A program made the translations under genes and the position numbers. Source: Plenodomus lindquistii (lineage: Eukaryota > Ascomycota > Dothideomycetes > Pleosporales > Leptosphaeriaceae). From it: a stretch of 64,000 nt of DNA. Under the pieces are notes generated by a model. That model made no database searches. It saw only the letters and a program-made list of their open reading frames with translations, and was not told where the DNA came from. Below, piece by piece: positions 11,262 through 22,304 of this stretch. Location: positions 620,001 through 684,000 of the forward strand of contig JANUWI010000005.1 in NCBI GenBank assembly GCA_025504975.1, in the 5' to 3' direction. How positions within the stretch are numbered: the stretch's first letter is position 1; each line of letters opens with the position of its first letter.

Positions 11262-11569
11262 TGATTGATAGTTAGTTTCGTTAGCATCACTGAGTAGCAT
11301 GGCGCGAAAGGGAGCAATGAAGAAATATTAAACACCAAAAATATACCTCTACCACTTTCAAGGGCCGTCGCCTTCCATGTTTACTGCATCACTGGTGGTA
11401 GTATTACATTGCGACTGCCTACCTGGCCACGAAAGTGGATCCTGCAATGCAGCGTTCGATCATTGCCCCTCTACCCCACCACCCCACCAACGTCAAGCTC
11501 ACAGGTACATGCGCCACTAACACAAAGGCTTCATACCATCAGCAAGGACAACATTGACACACAATCACA
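11262..11569. other. Intergenic
   Basis: About 310 bp with the 3' UTR of the RING gene and the promoter/5' UTR of the hydrolase gene. No other feature was seen. Confidence 0.5.
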
Positions 11570-12677
11570 ATGCTTATCCAGGAGACCCACAAAGATGTTC
11601 CTACGAAGGCGGGTGGTGATATGAGTATGTTGAAAAAACACTGATAACTGAGTTGCCCGCCTGGAATACTGATACCACACGATGAATCCAGGGATTTTCC
11701 TCTTCCACCCCACAATCCCGAATTATCCCAAGGCCAAATTCCCGGGCGTCGTTGTGTTTTCAGAAATCTATCAAGGTATGTGAGGAGAAGTTGATCTTGA
11801 TGCCTCCGCTTGTAATTGTTGTAAAGTCTCCTTACTACACCTTGCGGTCCACTTTTAACGCAAGATTGTGTTATGTACTAATTAATATCAATGTAGTCAC
11901 TGGTCCTGTAGCGCGATTTGCTCGCCAAATAGCATCGCAGGGCTACATTGTCGCAGCACCCTCGTCTTACCATGAGTTTACGGGACCAGAAGCTCTTGCG
12001 TACGATGGTCCTGGGACGGACAAAGGGAATGAGTGGAAGATTACTAAGACGGTAGAGGCGTATGATGAGGATGCTACGCTGTCTGTTGATACTCTTCTTG
12101 ACTTGCCGACTTGCAATGGAAGGATCGGCGCAACTGGTATGTACTGTAGTGGTTTGACTGTAACACGACAAACAAGTGGTCTAACGAGCCGATGCAGGCA
12201 TGTGTCTGGGAGGCCATCTGGCGTACCGCTGCGCCCTCGACCCCCGTGTCGTCTCAGCAATCTGCTACTTCGCAACAGACATCCACAGCAAGACCCTCGG
12301 CGCTGGTAAGAATGACGACTCCCTCGCACGTGTCAAGGACATTAGGGGCGAGCTCGTCATGATCTTCGGTAAGATGGATAACCACGTGCCACCTGAGGGT
12401 CGCGATTTGATCAGGAAGACACTGCACGAAGCTGGTGTAAACTTTTCGTTCTATGAACCAGCTTGGGCACAACGTAAGTGATAGATGATGGTGAGGTGAG
12501 ACGACTGCTGATGAAGGTGTAGACGCATTCATTCGTGATGAGTCGAGTAAAGGAAGGTACGATGCTGCGTTGACCGGAGTTTGCTTCGAGATGTTGAAGG
12601 AATTGTTCAACCGCACTCTACGATCAGATCTTGGGCCGCGTGCCGGTGGTGACATCGAGATTGAGGACGTGTGTTAG
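11570..12677 (+). CDS. Dienelactone hydrolase family protein
   Basis: Five exons: 11570-11624, 11692-11775, 11897-12136, 12198-12473 and 12523-12677 (introns 67, 121, 61 and 49 nt), giving 269 aa. The joined frame reads KFPGVVVFSEIYQVTGPVARFARQIASQGYIVAAPSSYHEF, the usual start of the alpha/beta fold. The catalytic triad of the family is visible: Cys129 in GATGMCLGGHLAYR (a Cys, not Ser, nucleophile), Asp187 in FGKMDNHVPPEGR and His219 in AWAQHAFIRDES. Known: the family hydrolyses dienelactones and related esters in aromatic breakdown, and fungal members often have unknown substrates. No signal peptide is seen, so it is probably cytosolic. All five junctions keep frame and follow GT..AG. Confidence 0.9.
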
Positions 12678-12792
12678 ATATGAGCCTCTGGAAGCACGAA
12701 AGTAGAACGTCTCTGCGAATGAACGTATGTGATGGAAAGTCATAATCCTATACATACATACAACTGCATAAATCCAGCATCCCCACGACCAC

Positions 12793-14193
12793 TCACACAA
12801 AGTCGGCAGCAGTAAAGCTCCCACTGTCTTCTCCACTCCTCGCACTCCTAACAACTGGTCTCCTTCCTCTCCAGGGCTCACTCAAACGACTCGACCGCAT
12901 TGGGTCTACTAGCGGCGGCACCACCGGAACAACCGGGCGTATCTCAGCCTCTAAGTCCCAATCGAACGTCTTCACCCCACTGCTACCAGCCGACACAGAC
13001 ACCGGCTCCTCACTCCTACTCCTCGCTACCACCGGATTCACCGGCTGCAGCAACCGCCCAATGTCCTCATACGTCGCCGACCCAGCCGTACGATGATGGT
13101 GTGCGTCACCTTTCGACTCGATATCAGTCATTGGTGCCGAAGCAGCACGACTTTTGCGAAAAGACGTCTTTCTGCCCGAATGCCCAGATACTGCTGAACT
13201 TTGACTTAATTTATAGCTAGCTTTTCCGCTTGGACGGCGGAGGGTCCCGTCTGCATTTTCGTGGGCTTGAATCAAGGGCCGCAGGTAGGGGATTACGCAG
13301 GATGTGATTGTGTAGGCGATGGCGAGTTGGGTGACGGCGTAAAGGCGGGCGCTGTAGTAAGACGATGTTGTGGGTGTGAGGGGAGCGTCAAGGTAGATGA
13401 GCCGGAGGATAGTGCACACGACGTTGGGAAGGCGGCAGGAGAAGCAGAAGATGACGGTCAGTTTGGATCCGAGGGGCATGTTTCGGGAATAGATGAGGTA
13501 GACGCTGAAGGTAATTAGGGCGACTTCGAGGAGGATATCGAGGATGGAGATGTAGAGCCAGCGAGGATACTGGTGAGACAAGTTAGAAAGGTGTCGAGGA
13601 AGGAGCTTGGAGGATAATTACAAAGCCAGAACAGCGGAGGGGAAAAGTGTGGCACTGAAATCCCTCGAGGAACAGACTGGTAACCAGCCATACTAGCGAA
13701 GCACCGAGTAGAATCCAAGCAACGCGCTTTTGCTTCTCATATGGCGTAAGCGCAAGAAACATCGCCGCAGATGAGACCTTCGACAACGCCAATACAAAAA
13801 TATACAGCAGATTGCCCGCGAGCTCTCCCTGTTACCAACTAGTTAGCGTTTCCAAATATGAAGTCCTCAAACATCACTCACCCTCCGAATCGACAACAAA
13901 TCATCGCGATCAAGTAACCTCGTCACCTTTCCCAAACCCCGCGAAACAAGAAAACACACGACCCCCGTTTGCGCGAGTGCAAATCCCACGGCGGCGTAGA
14001 AGGCAAGGTCATCGTAGCGAAACCCTCCAGTCAATCTTCTCGCATACAACCGCACTCCTGTACTCAACAACACGAGTCCCAGCGAGAAACCTGTCAGAAC
14101 TGCAATAATACCGCTCTGATCCCAAGGTGTGACGTGAGTCAGCGGCTCGCGAATGTGCGAAGGCCATCTCGCCTCCTGAAAAGGGTTGTGCAT
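12793..14193 (-). CDS. SAT4-type seven-helix (fungal rhodopsin-like) membrane protein
   Basis: Exons 14193-13882, 13828-13622 and 13569-12793 (introns 53 and 52 nt) encode 431 aa. The start MHNPFQEARW was chosen because the family has a short N-terminus ending in HVTPWDQSG; an in-frame ATG at 14319 would add 42 residues and cannot be excluded. Hydrophobic spans include IIAVLTGFSLGLVLLSTGVRLYAR, LAFYAAVGFALAQTGVVCFLV, NLLYIFVLALSKVSSAAMFLAL, VAWILLGASLVWLVTSLFL, LYISILDILLEVALITFSVYL and YAVTQLAIAYTITSCVIPYL. The FQC..P and LDILLEVALI blocks are typical of the SAT4 integral membrane family. The C-terminal 150 residues are a hydrophilic Ser/Arg/Pro-rich tail. Known: many fungal paralogues exist; some resemble PTH11-like receptors, but most have no assigned ligand. 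Confidence 0.85.
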
Positions 14194-14512
14194 TGCGTGT
14201 GCGAGGTGAGCACAGTGATGCAGCGGAGTTGCGTTCCGCCCTGCATATGGTAGAGTAGAGGCCAGACTCCAGAACAACGAGCGTGGTGAGGGAGTGGGGC
14301 AATGGTACGAAAGCGTCATGGATATCTTTGGACGAGTGGCTAGACTTGCTCAATGGACCCAAAGGAATGGGTGCCACGAGGCCGCGCCGCCGGTTTTGGT
14401 AAACAAAGGCCGCACGGAATGTCTATTAAGTACAATAAGTAAGTTAGTGGCTTATGATTAGTATTCTTATCGTCGCTGTTATGGGTGATGAATAAATGGC
14501 TTTCATTGATGG
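14194..14512. other. Intergenic
   Basis: About 320 bp upstream of the SAT4-type gene and downstream of the permease. It may include an N-terminal extension of the SAT4 protein if the 14319 ATG is used. Confidence 0.45.
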
Positions 14513-16338
14513 CTACATAGAGATTGAGTCCTCCGTAGGCGCTACACTCAGTCTTCTCAGCTTCATCACAGGACCATGATACACGTGTTTCCCCTTAGTA
14601 TAGTACATTAACAGACACGCGATGACGGTAGAAACGAAAATAGCGACGCTCCAGTTGAAGTTCTCCGCTGTGATGGGCGTATAAGTTGGCCAGAAACTCC
14701 AGAAGAACGCAAACGAAGCATATGACAGTGCGATAACGTTGATGGGTACTCCCCATCTGCCTAGACTCCAACGTGCGTTGGGAAGCAGCTTCGGGTATTT
14801 GATTCGGCGGTAGAGAACGCAGGAGATCGAAATCGTGTACGTGAACATGAGTGAGACGACTTGGAGCGAGACGATAGCGTTGAAGGCGGTTGTCGAGCCG
14901 ATGTTGATGAGCGCTAAAAGCGCAGCAATTACAGAGGAGACTAGGATCGCATGGGTTGGGATCTCCTTTTCTGTATCTACTTTCGCGATCCAAGTCGAAA
15001 AAGGAAGACCATTGTCTCGTGCAAATGCGAACGTCTGTCTTGCTGTCGAAGCGCCGAAGTTGACATTCGCAGCGCTGATGAGCAGAAGAACGATCGTCGT
15101 CAGAGCGTTAACTCCTGATAAGTTCACCGCATTCTGGAAGACGTAGATGAATGGGTATCCTGACTCATCATTGATTGCTGCATCCACGTCTGGGATCGCG
15201 AACAGAAAGACGATCAGGAATATGATCGCCATGAGACTGTTCCCAAAGTATGACCAGAAGAGCGAGATTGGCACATAGCGTGAAGCATCGCGAACTTCTT
15301 CGGCCATATGTGCAGTCGCGTCAGATCCAAGAGCGGAGTAGATGGCAGATATCTGCCCAATCATGACTGACAAGCCTATACCAGACCAGCCACCGTCATT
15401 GGAGAATTCCGTGAATACGGCTCTTGCGCTCCGGTGTGGAGCAAGACACCAGAGTGTGCTGATGACGGCGAAGAAGGCGAGGACGTGGAGGATCATCAAA
15501 GAGTTTTGAACTCGAGGCCATAGGTCATGGCCCCAAATATTCATGATATAGACCACGAGGACCTAACACAATGTCAGGTCAAAATCCCTCTGAGTTTGTA
15601 AGGACAGACTTACCATGGCGAACACAAAAAGTGTGCCTTGCCATCGTACAGGTTCGTAGCCTGAATCATTGATGACGAGTAGTGCTTGCGCCATCGTTCC
15701 CGTCAAGAAACAATCTGCTGCATTTCCAGCTTGCCACGACAATACCGACATCCAGCCCACAAGATACGACAAAAGCCGCTGACACCGTGGCGGTGCAAAT
15801 TCTGATACCCAATGGTATTGTCCTCCAGAAGTTGGAGCCCTGAGCGTTTGTCATTAGCTTTGCTGTTCATAGCGAAGAATGATAAGACCAACATTGATGC
15901 CATCTCGGCCAAGCTCAGTTCCACGAAAGTAAAGCCAATAAAGGTCCAGATGTAGCTCCAGAACAAGCCTGCTGTTCCTCCATTGACAAGACCCTGTGTG
16001 CAAGCGACCATGAGGTATTCCCATATTGCTGTCAATACGACTGCAAAGCTCAGCGCTGAGAGTGGGCGGTAATTCCGCTACAAAGTAGAAGTTAGCTCTC
16101 GTAACTGTAATCTCTGTGGGGGTTTTTTGTCGCATACCTTGAACTCTTGCTTCTTGCCCATGCGATACATGTCTCGCTGGTCAGACTTTGTCGACGCCTT
16201 CCTCAAGCCAATCGCTCCTTCCTCCTCCTCTTCTCCATCGTTCAAAAAGTCCAGTAATTCAAACTCCGTAGCGTCATCTTGTGGGAATTCGGCATTTGCC
16301 TTTGCATCAGTGGCATGTGTTGGCGGCCAAGGCTCCAT
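14513..16338 (-). CDS. APC-superfamily amino acid/choline permease
   Basis: Exons 16338-16138, 16077-15893, 15839-15614 and 15562-14513 (introns 60, 53 and 51 nt) encode 553 aa. The N-terminus is cytoplasmic and acidic (FLNDGEEEEEGAIGL). KRNYRPLSALSFAVVLTAIWEYL opens the transmembrane core, and SLAEMASMAPTSGGQYHWVSEFAPP is the conserved loop after TM2-TM3. The later block FARDNGLPFSTWIAKVD..IPTHAIL is characteristic of the fungal choline/GABA (Hnm1/Uga4) branch. About 12 hydrophobic spans can be counted. The intron-2 donor (GTTGGT) is atypical, but it restores the conserved MAPTSGGQY block with a good branch site (GCTAATGAC). The substrate cannot be read from sequence: choline, GABA or other amino acids are all possible. 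Confidence 0.88.
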
Positions 16339-16780
16339 GCTGCAATTTTCGCAAGGGACGTGTTGTTTGAGAAAGTCACAATATACTTACTCACTCGAAC
16401 ATGATCTCGCTGCTATCTTCGTAATGGCTTTGTATTTCCGTTCTCAGCGGCTGCTTAATCGCAACCAAACGTAAGGAAGGGCCGACAAGGAATACCGAGG
16501 GTCTGGAGACAAAGGACCACGGATGGAAGCCGCGGCAATGGTATTGTGTCCACAGTTGACGCATGGAATCTAATAATCTAGATATTGAAATATGCTTCTA
16601 ACTGTAAATGCTTACAATAAAGCTTCTTAACTCGTTTTGTGCGTTTGTAAGATCGTAAGGTGTGGGCTTCCACATTCATTTCATTGATCAAGGGTCGGCC
16701 TCTTTTGTACACCTGCATTACCTCACAGCTTCGCTACAGGGTCAATAAAGGATACCGCGCTATTCAAAGCCACGAGCGTT
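16339..16780. other. Intergenic
   Basis: About 440 bp between the permease start and the 3' end of the decayed nitronate monooxygenase. No coding signal was recognised. Confidence 0.5.
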
Positions 16781-17944
16781 TCAGTCAGCGAGTATCATCG
16801 CATTCATGGAGAAGACTTGCCGTAGCGCCGCAGCGTCCTCGATATCATCTGTAAGCTTGCCCTCCTTGTGCAATCTATCCAATTCGTACTCCAAAGGCAC
16901 GATCCCTCGATCAGTGAGGTCCTTGATCTCAGCCTGACGATTTGTCTCCCGATTTTTCAGGTATGGGTTTCTTAACGCACGTAGCGGTCTACCAGACCAA
17001 ACTGTCATTTTGGCTCAAGAGTCATAGTCGGCTTGTGTGACCTGGTCCTTGAAGCTTTGCGGTGCCTTGCACTCCTTCGAGGCGATGAAGCGCGTCGCGA
17101 TCCATACACCACTTGCACCCATCATGAGCGCTGAGGCAACATTTCGACCATCGTTAAGACCTCCTGCTGCGACGAGAGTCACTGGCTGGCCGGTGATGGG
17201 AGACTTGTACTGCTAACAGATGTCTGCGCACGCGGGGATTAGGATGCTGGTTGCTATGTCGCCTGTATGACCGCCTGCTTCTCCTCCCTGAGCGATGATG
17301 ATATCTGCTCCAGCCTGACAGGCTTTGTGAACGTGATGAGCGCTGTGAGTGCAGGATCAACGTAGCTATCCGCAGAGACCTACCTTGGGATGACCTATCA
17401 TGTTCCCGCTGGCAGGATCATTAGAATACTTTGATGGCCATCTTGAAGCAGACTTACTACAGCACACCAGCCTTGTGCAGCTTGTCTATCGCCCATTGCG
17501 GCGGCACGCCCACAGCCGAGACAAACAGCTTTGCGCCACTTTCAATCACAATGTCAAGGAGTTCGCTCAGATTCCCTTTCGTGTAGTCATACTTTTGCGT
17601 ATATCAGCCTCGTCCCACTTTCCTACCATTCTACCAAGGTATGGTACTCTCATCTACGTCCAATCACTCACATTCGTCTTCCTTGCACTCCCTCCAACCT
17701 ATGGAATCAGCAGATCCACACCAAAGGGCGCATTCTGGTCATTCAAAAGTGCCTTAATTTCTGCGATCATTTCTCTTAACATTTTGGGTGTGTATCGCGC
17801 ACCACCCAAAGTACCGAAACCCCCTGCATTTGTGACTGCCGCTGCGAGCTCTGGCCCGGCGACTTGGTTCGTGCCAGCGAGCATTGTGGGATGCGATATG
17901 TTGAGCAAAGTGGTTAGTGGTGTAACTAGCGGTGGTGGAGCCAT
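16781..17944 (-). pseudogene. Decayed nitronate monooxygenase (2-nitropropane dioxygenase) gene
   Basis: The family is clear: PTMLAGTNQVAGPELAAAV and NAGGFGTLGG at the N-terminus, YDYTKGNLSELLDIVIESG, KLFVSAVGVPPQW, IIIAQGGEAGGHTGDIATS (FMN region), TLVAAGGLNDGRNVASALM and GVWIATRF. The frame is broken at least three times. A TAG lies at 17699-17701 inside the conserved LLIP.VGGSARKTN block, where the family has Gln. A second TAG lies at 17214-17216 after PACADIC, and a TGA at 17015-17017 before AKMTVWSGRPLR. The exon around 17385-17415 also does not splice in frame with the next one. The C-terminus ends early after DAAALRQ compared with the family. Known: these FMN enzymes oxidise alkyl nitronates. 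The whole length is still recognisable, so the decay looks recent. Confidence 0.82.
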
Positions 17945-18514
17945 GATGATAGTGTTGCTATGATAAATGGAGAATGTGGCGAAAGATTCAATTCTTGCGG
18001 TGTTTCAAATTAGAGGTTTGTCGTGTAGAGTATGGGATGGACTAGAGAACGTGGATGACCTGATTGAACTTGCGGACAGTTCGTCAAGGTCATAAGAGAG
18101 AAGTAGAGTAGTGTGTGAGATCGAGGCATAAAGTTAACCTTGATGCTAATTCGATGCAAATTACCCGAGTGAGGTGACCGCCCCTTTGCCGACCAACGCG
18201 TCCACAAAAGTAGAAGTAATAGTTCTGAGAACGAGTATGTTTTCCGAAGTGATCATGCCTCTGCGCGCTTGACCTAAGAATACAGGCTTAATCTACTTGG
18301 ATATCTGGTAGCAATTCGGAAGTTCATCTGCAATTCACGTCCACATCTTAAAGAGCGGTCAACCTCTGTGACAAACAACAATTACCCTCAGAAATCCTGG
18401 CATTCCTTTTGGTCTTATGAATTCATTACTAAATGACGTTGTACAATTGCCAATTCTTCAAGTGCAAGATTGAGCATCTAACGCAGGTATCACGACCGAA
18501 TCACTTCATCGTCA
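17945..18514. other. Intergenic
   Basis: About 570 bp between the decayed oxygenase gene and the 3' end of the bZIP gene. It is moderately AT-rich by eye, and no ORF with family resemblance was seen. Confidence 0.5.
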
Positions 18515-20188
18515 CTAGCTGCTCTCAATTTCCGAAAACCGTCTGCGATCAGACTCAATATCCGCCACGACTTCTGGAAACTTTTCTGCAAACTTCGGAT
18601 TAACACTCCACGACCGCAAGTCGTTGTGATATCGCTCGAATAGCGGACTCGGATAACAGGTGCCCGTAGTTTCGTCGTGAAAGAAGGCGTCTTCAAAGGT
18701 GAACGGCCAATCAAACTCTACATAGTCTGAGTAGCAGCGGGAGAATTCAGCAGTATCGAAGATGGTGTCTTGAAAGTTGATGAGGCGTTCGCGGAGGGAG
18801 GGCCAGGCGAAGTAGTCGATAGCTGCGGGGTGCGCTGTTATCGCTTGGCGGTAGCTGCGTGAGCATTAATGTGATTATTCGCATCGTAAGCTACGGGCTG
18901 AATGTACCTAGGTCGCAACCACTTTGGCACTTTCTCTAATTCTTCTTTGGTCGCTTTGAGGATATACTAGGCAAGATAGTCAGTCATAATTCCCAATATC
19001 CGTCCATGCATCGTGTCATACTCTTGACAGTTTCAAGCTCTTGTACGCGAGGGCCAGTCTCTTCATCTTCGGCAAATGACGAAATAGTAGCATGTCGATT
19101 TGCTTTTGAACCACGAGTGCAGGGCTCTGCATCCATTCGTCAGACAGGATATCCCACCCGTGTTTGATGCCCAGGTACAGAAGGCCAGCTTCGTTGGTGT
19201 TTGTCTGGAGGACAAGGGGAGAGCCACTACCTCTTCCAAATTTAAATACTTCGCCATACAACTCATTAGCCCTGTTGTAGGTCGGACATTTTTCAACTGG
19301 AGTTATAAAGACGGGAGGGCCTGGATTGCCAATGTGTAGAACTACTGGCGAAGGAACGCGCCAATCGGGCCCAAAAAACTTCGAGGCTGTCAGTTGTCTG
19401 TTGACGATTGCTCATTTCAACTTGCCTCTTCCATCAGAGTTGACCAATGTGATGTTGCCGGGGTAATGTTCCAACGTTGTACCTCGTCTACCACCTCTTC
19501 TTCTGGGCTGTCGACAACTGGATGGAAAGATGGGTCGATTTGGGCGAGTTCTTGCATGGCCGTGGAAGCGGCCCCGTCCGTCATCACCGTCATGCCATCG
19601 ATATCGAGCAATGAAGCAGTATGTTCAACAGGCTCGAAAGGGTCCGGCTTGTCGAGAGGAGTATGTGCCGACTTCGTCTCATCGTCTTGTAAAGATATCG
19701 CGCGTCGCTTCGGGGAACGTTGATCTACCAGTCTGTAAGCAATGTTTCTATTGGACTTCAAATTGGAGTACGAAACGGCTATGCGTACCTATACTGCTCG
19801 CAGGTGGTGAATTGTCGCCACCGCCCCTGTTTTCTGGGTTTGTAGGCGTTTTATTTCGGGACAGGAAATCACCGCCTACAACACTTCTCACACTTTCAAT
19901 AACGTCTCGTAATCGATCATTCTCCGTTCGCAATTCCTCAATCTCAGTTAAAAGGGTCGCTGTCGCGCCATTGCGATCCTGGTCTCTGAGGATTTGTATT
20001 GTTCGTTCGAGCTCAGCAATGTGGGTCTTGGTCTTTTCCCGAAGTGACCTCTGAGCTTCCCTGTCAATCGCTCTCTTGCGTTCGCGCCGTTCCTGTTCGC
20101 CTAGGCAGGATGCACGTCGCTTTCGCTTCATGACAGGAGCCGCGGGTGTTTGATGTGGAGCCGCGTCACTAGTTGCTCGGTTCACCAT
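18515..20188 (-). CDS. bZIP transcription factor with C-terminal DUF3425 domain
   Basis: Modelled as five exons: 20188-19789, 19724-19422, 19386-19022, 18966-18908 and 18854-18515, giving 488 aa. The basic region is GEQERRERKRAIDREAQRSLREKTK (about residues 30-54), followed by a leucine-zipper heptad (IAELERTIQILRDQ..LLTEIEELRTENDRL). The C-terminal half is the DUF3425 fold: GPDWRVPSPVVLHIGNPGPPVF, then VPKWLRPSYRQAITAHPAAIDYFAWPSLRERLI and a Trp-rich end. Known: this bZIP/DUF3425 class is fungal, and some members regulate secondary metabolism or stress genes. The intron after EEA (19387-19421) would be only 35 nt, shorter than any other here, so that junction is uncertain. Neighbours are the decayed oxygenase and the enoyl-CoA hydratase. 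Confidence 0.8.
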
Positions 20189-20854
20189 GGCGGTACGAGG
20201 TTAAGATAGAAGCGCTTATAGGTTGTCAACGGTGTAGACAAAAGTCCTGTCGAGATGAACGAGTCATCCCCAGACCCGTCCCCCGTCCATCGTTATATGA
20301 GCCCCTCATACGCCAGCCGAGGACTCCAAGGCCGTCGGTCTGTAGTGTTGCAGTCTCTATTCCTAGCGCTCCCGGGAAGCGAGAATGCGGGGAAGGTCGA
20401 GACTGCTTGCAGAGCGGCTCTCGGTGCAGCGAAATACCCGGATCCGACGCTTCTGTTTCCCACCAAGTATTTTCAAGCACTTTTACATTGAACTTCACTT
20501 CTCTTCTGCTCTGGTGCTTGTAGATGTGTCAAGTTGAATTTGGCATTGAATCCGGGATACCGCGATTTCTGGTGTCTGACTTTCGCTAGTGGTTGACTAG
20601 CGGGCAGTCTTCTAACTTCCTCTGGCGTGGTCATTAGCCAAATCGGCTCGCTCGATGGAACGAGAGAGCAATCACGGAAGTCCCCTTTCTGTGATCTCTT
20701 CCCCAGACACGCTACTGCACGGTGACCCAAGAATACTTAGTAAGGAATCCATCGGGCAGCACACGATGATTTGGACGTGGAATTGCAATCTGAAAGCGGA
20801 CCATTGCATTATGTAAAACTATTGCCATGATGCTAGATTCGTCTGCAATGTGCA
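20189..20854. other. Intergenic, bZIP promoter region
   Basis: About 670 bp between the bZIP start and the hydratase stop, both on the minus strand. Apart from the expected promoter and 3' UTR, nothing was recognised. Confidence 0.5.
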
Positions 20855-21748
20855 TCATAGCTTCGACGGTTTCCAGTTTGGTTTCCGCTTCTCGGCGAAA
20901 GCTTGCAAACCCTCCAGAGCATTCTCACTTGCATTGAGTTTATCATTGAACTGCTCCATCGTGAGCTGAGTAGCCCGCTCTACACTCGCTGTCTCCAGAG
21001 CTTCTTTGAGAGCAGCTCTTGTAACAATGGCCGAGTCCGGAGAGATGGCAGCGATTTCATTCGCCAACTTCAACGCCTCCTCGACAACAGTATCTTGCGA
21101 TGGTGATATCCGATTGATGATGTTGAGCTCCTTCGCTCGCTGTGCAGTGATGGGCCGGCCGGTCAATGCCATCTCAGACGCGACTGGAAGACCGACAATG
21201 CGTACGAGGCGCGGTGGACCTCCTGCGGCAGCAAAGATGCCGCGAAGAGCTTCTGGCAGGCCGAACGTCGCGCCGGGCGCTGCAACAACCATGTCACTAC
21301 ATGAATGTTAGTGAAGAAATATCCCGTCAAGCATCATGACCCACCATCCAAGAACAATCTCGAAGCCACCACCAAGTGCGAAGCCATTGACAGCCGCAAT
21401 CACTGGCTTCTTGCCAGCTCTCCGGCTCAACCCAGCAAAACCGCTCAATGGGTGTCTCAGGGTCGCAGGGTCCTTTTTCAGGGCTCCACTCCTGATCTGC
21501 CCCAATTGTATCAGATCCTGGCCGGCGCAAAAGCTCTTCTTGCCTGCACCGGTGATGATGGCCACGCGTAGGTTTGGCTCGCGGTCGAACCAGTCAAACA
21601 CCAGGCCCATCTCTGTGTGACCCTCATAAGGGATGCTGTTCATCTGCTTTTCGCGGTTGATGGTAACGAGAAGGACATAGTCGGCTGGGTACGATAGGAG
21701 GACATGGGACGTTGGCGGCGGTGTGGTGACGGGTTTGATGGATGACAT
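20855..21748 (-). CDS. Enoyl-CoA hydratase/isomerase with peroxisomal SKL signal
   Basis: Exons 21748-21345 and 21296-20855 (48-nt intron) encode 281 aa. Crotonase-fold motifs: the NREKQMNSIPYE start, SFCAGQDLIQLG (oxyanion-hole loop), KPVIAAVNGFALGGGFEIVLGCDMVVAAPGATFGLPE (the family signature, completed across the splice) and GLPVASEMALTGRPITAQRAKEL. The protein ends KPNWKPSKL, a canonical peroxisomal targeting signal type 1, so it should act in the peroxisomal matrix. Known: such enzymes hydrate or isomerise enoyl-CoA esters in beta-oxidation or side-chain metabolism; some fungal members serve toxin or sterol side-chain pathways. Length is normal. The exact substrate is unknown. Confidence 0.92.
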
Positions 21749-22304
21749 GGTGACGGTCGCGTCTGCTCAGCGGTGAACGTGGGTATAGTCAGGAGGTGAT
21801 GTAGATGGTATGATCGCGAGACCTCTGAGACGCGTATCTCACTCCGTCTCACGATCGAATAGGGCGACTACATGGTTGTTGTTAAATCATGCTCAGGGCT
21901 ACCTATGAGCCGAGGTCCGTGGCAGCTATGTTCACCAAACCCCGCCTAAGCCCGTGTTGCGAAGCACGAATGCCAACGTTAAAGGTCATCTTCATCAAGA
22001 GCAGCGAAGTCAGACGTGTGGTTTTTCAGATTGCCATTTTCATTGAACACGGGCTCGTACGCGGGTTCTTGTTCCAAATGTGATGTGGATACCATTAGGT
22101 AGGTAGCGCGTAAAGATGCAGAACACATGAATCTGCAAGATACCAAAACACCAACCAGCCACGCAGACAACGTGTGCCGATGCACGAGATCTACTCCATG
22201 ATATACAAGGTAAATCGAAACAGTCATGTGTGTTTCTTGACCAGAAGAAACAGCAAAGCGCAATTCCGTGTAGCTTCCCAATCGCCTTGCAAATCCCCCT
22301 CCAT
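21749..22304. other. Intergenic
   Basis: About 560 bp upstream of the hydratase gene and downstream of the small membrane-protein gene. The 131-aa frame at 21979-22374 shows no family resemblance and overlaps a better model, so it is not called. Confidence 0.45.

Noticed and set aside
17400..17963. 187-codon plus-strand frame across the decayed nitronate monooxygenase
   Set aside because: It is antisense to recognisable nitronate monooxygenase exons and shows no family features of its own.
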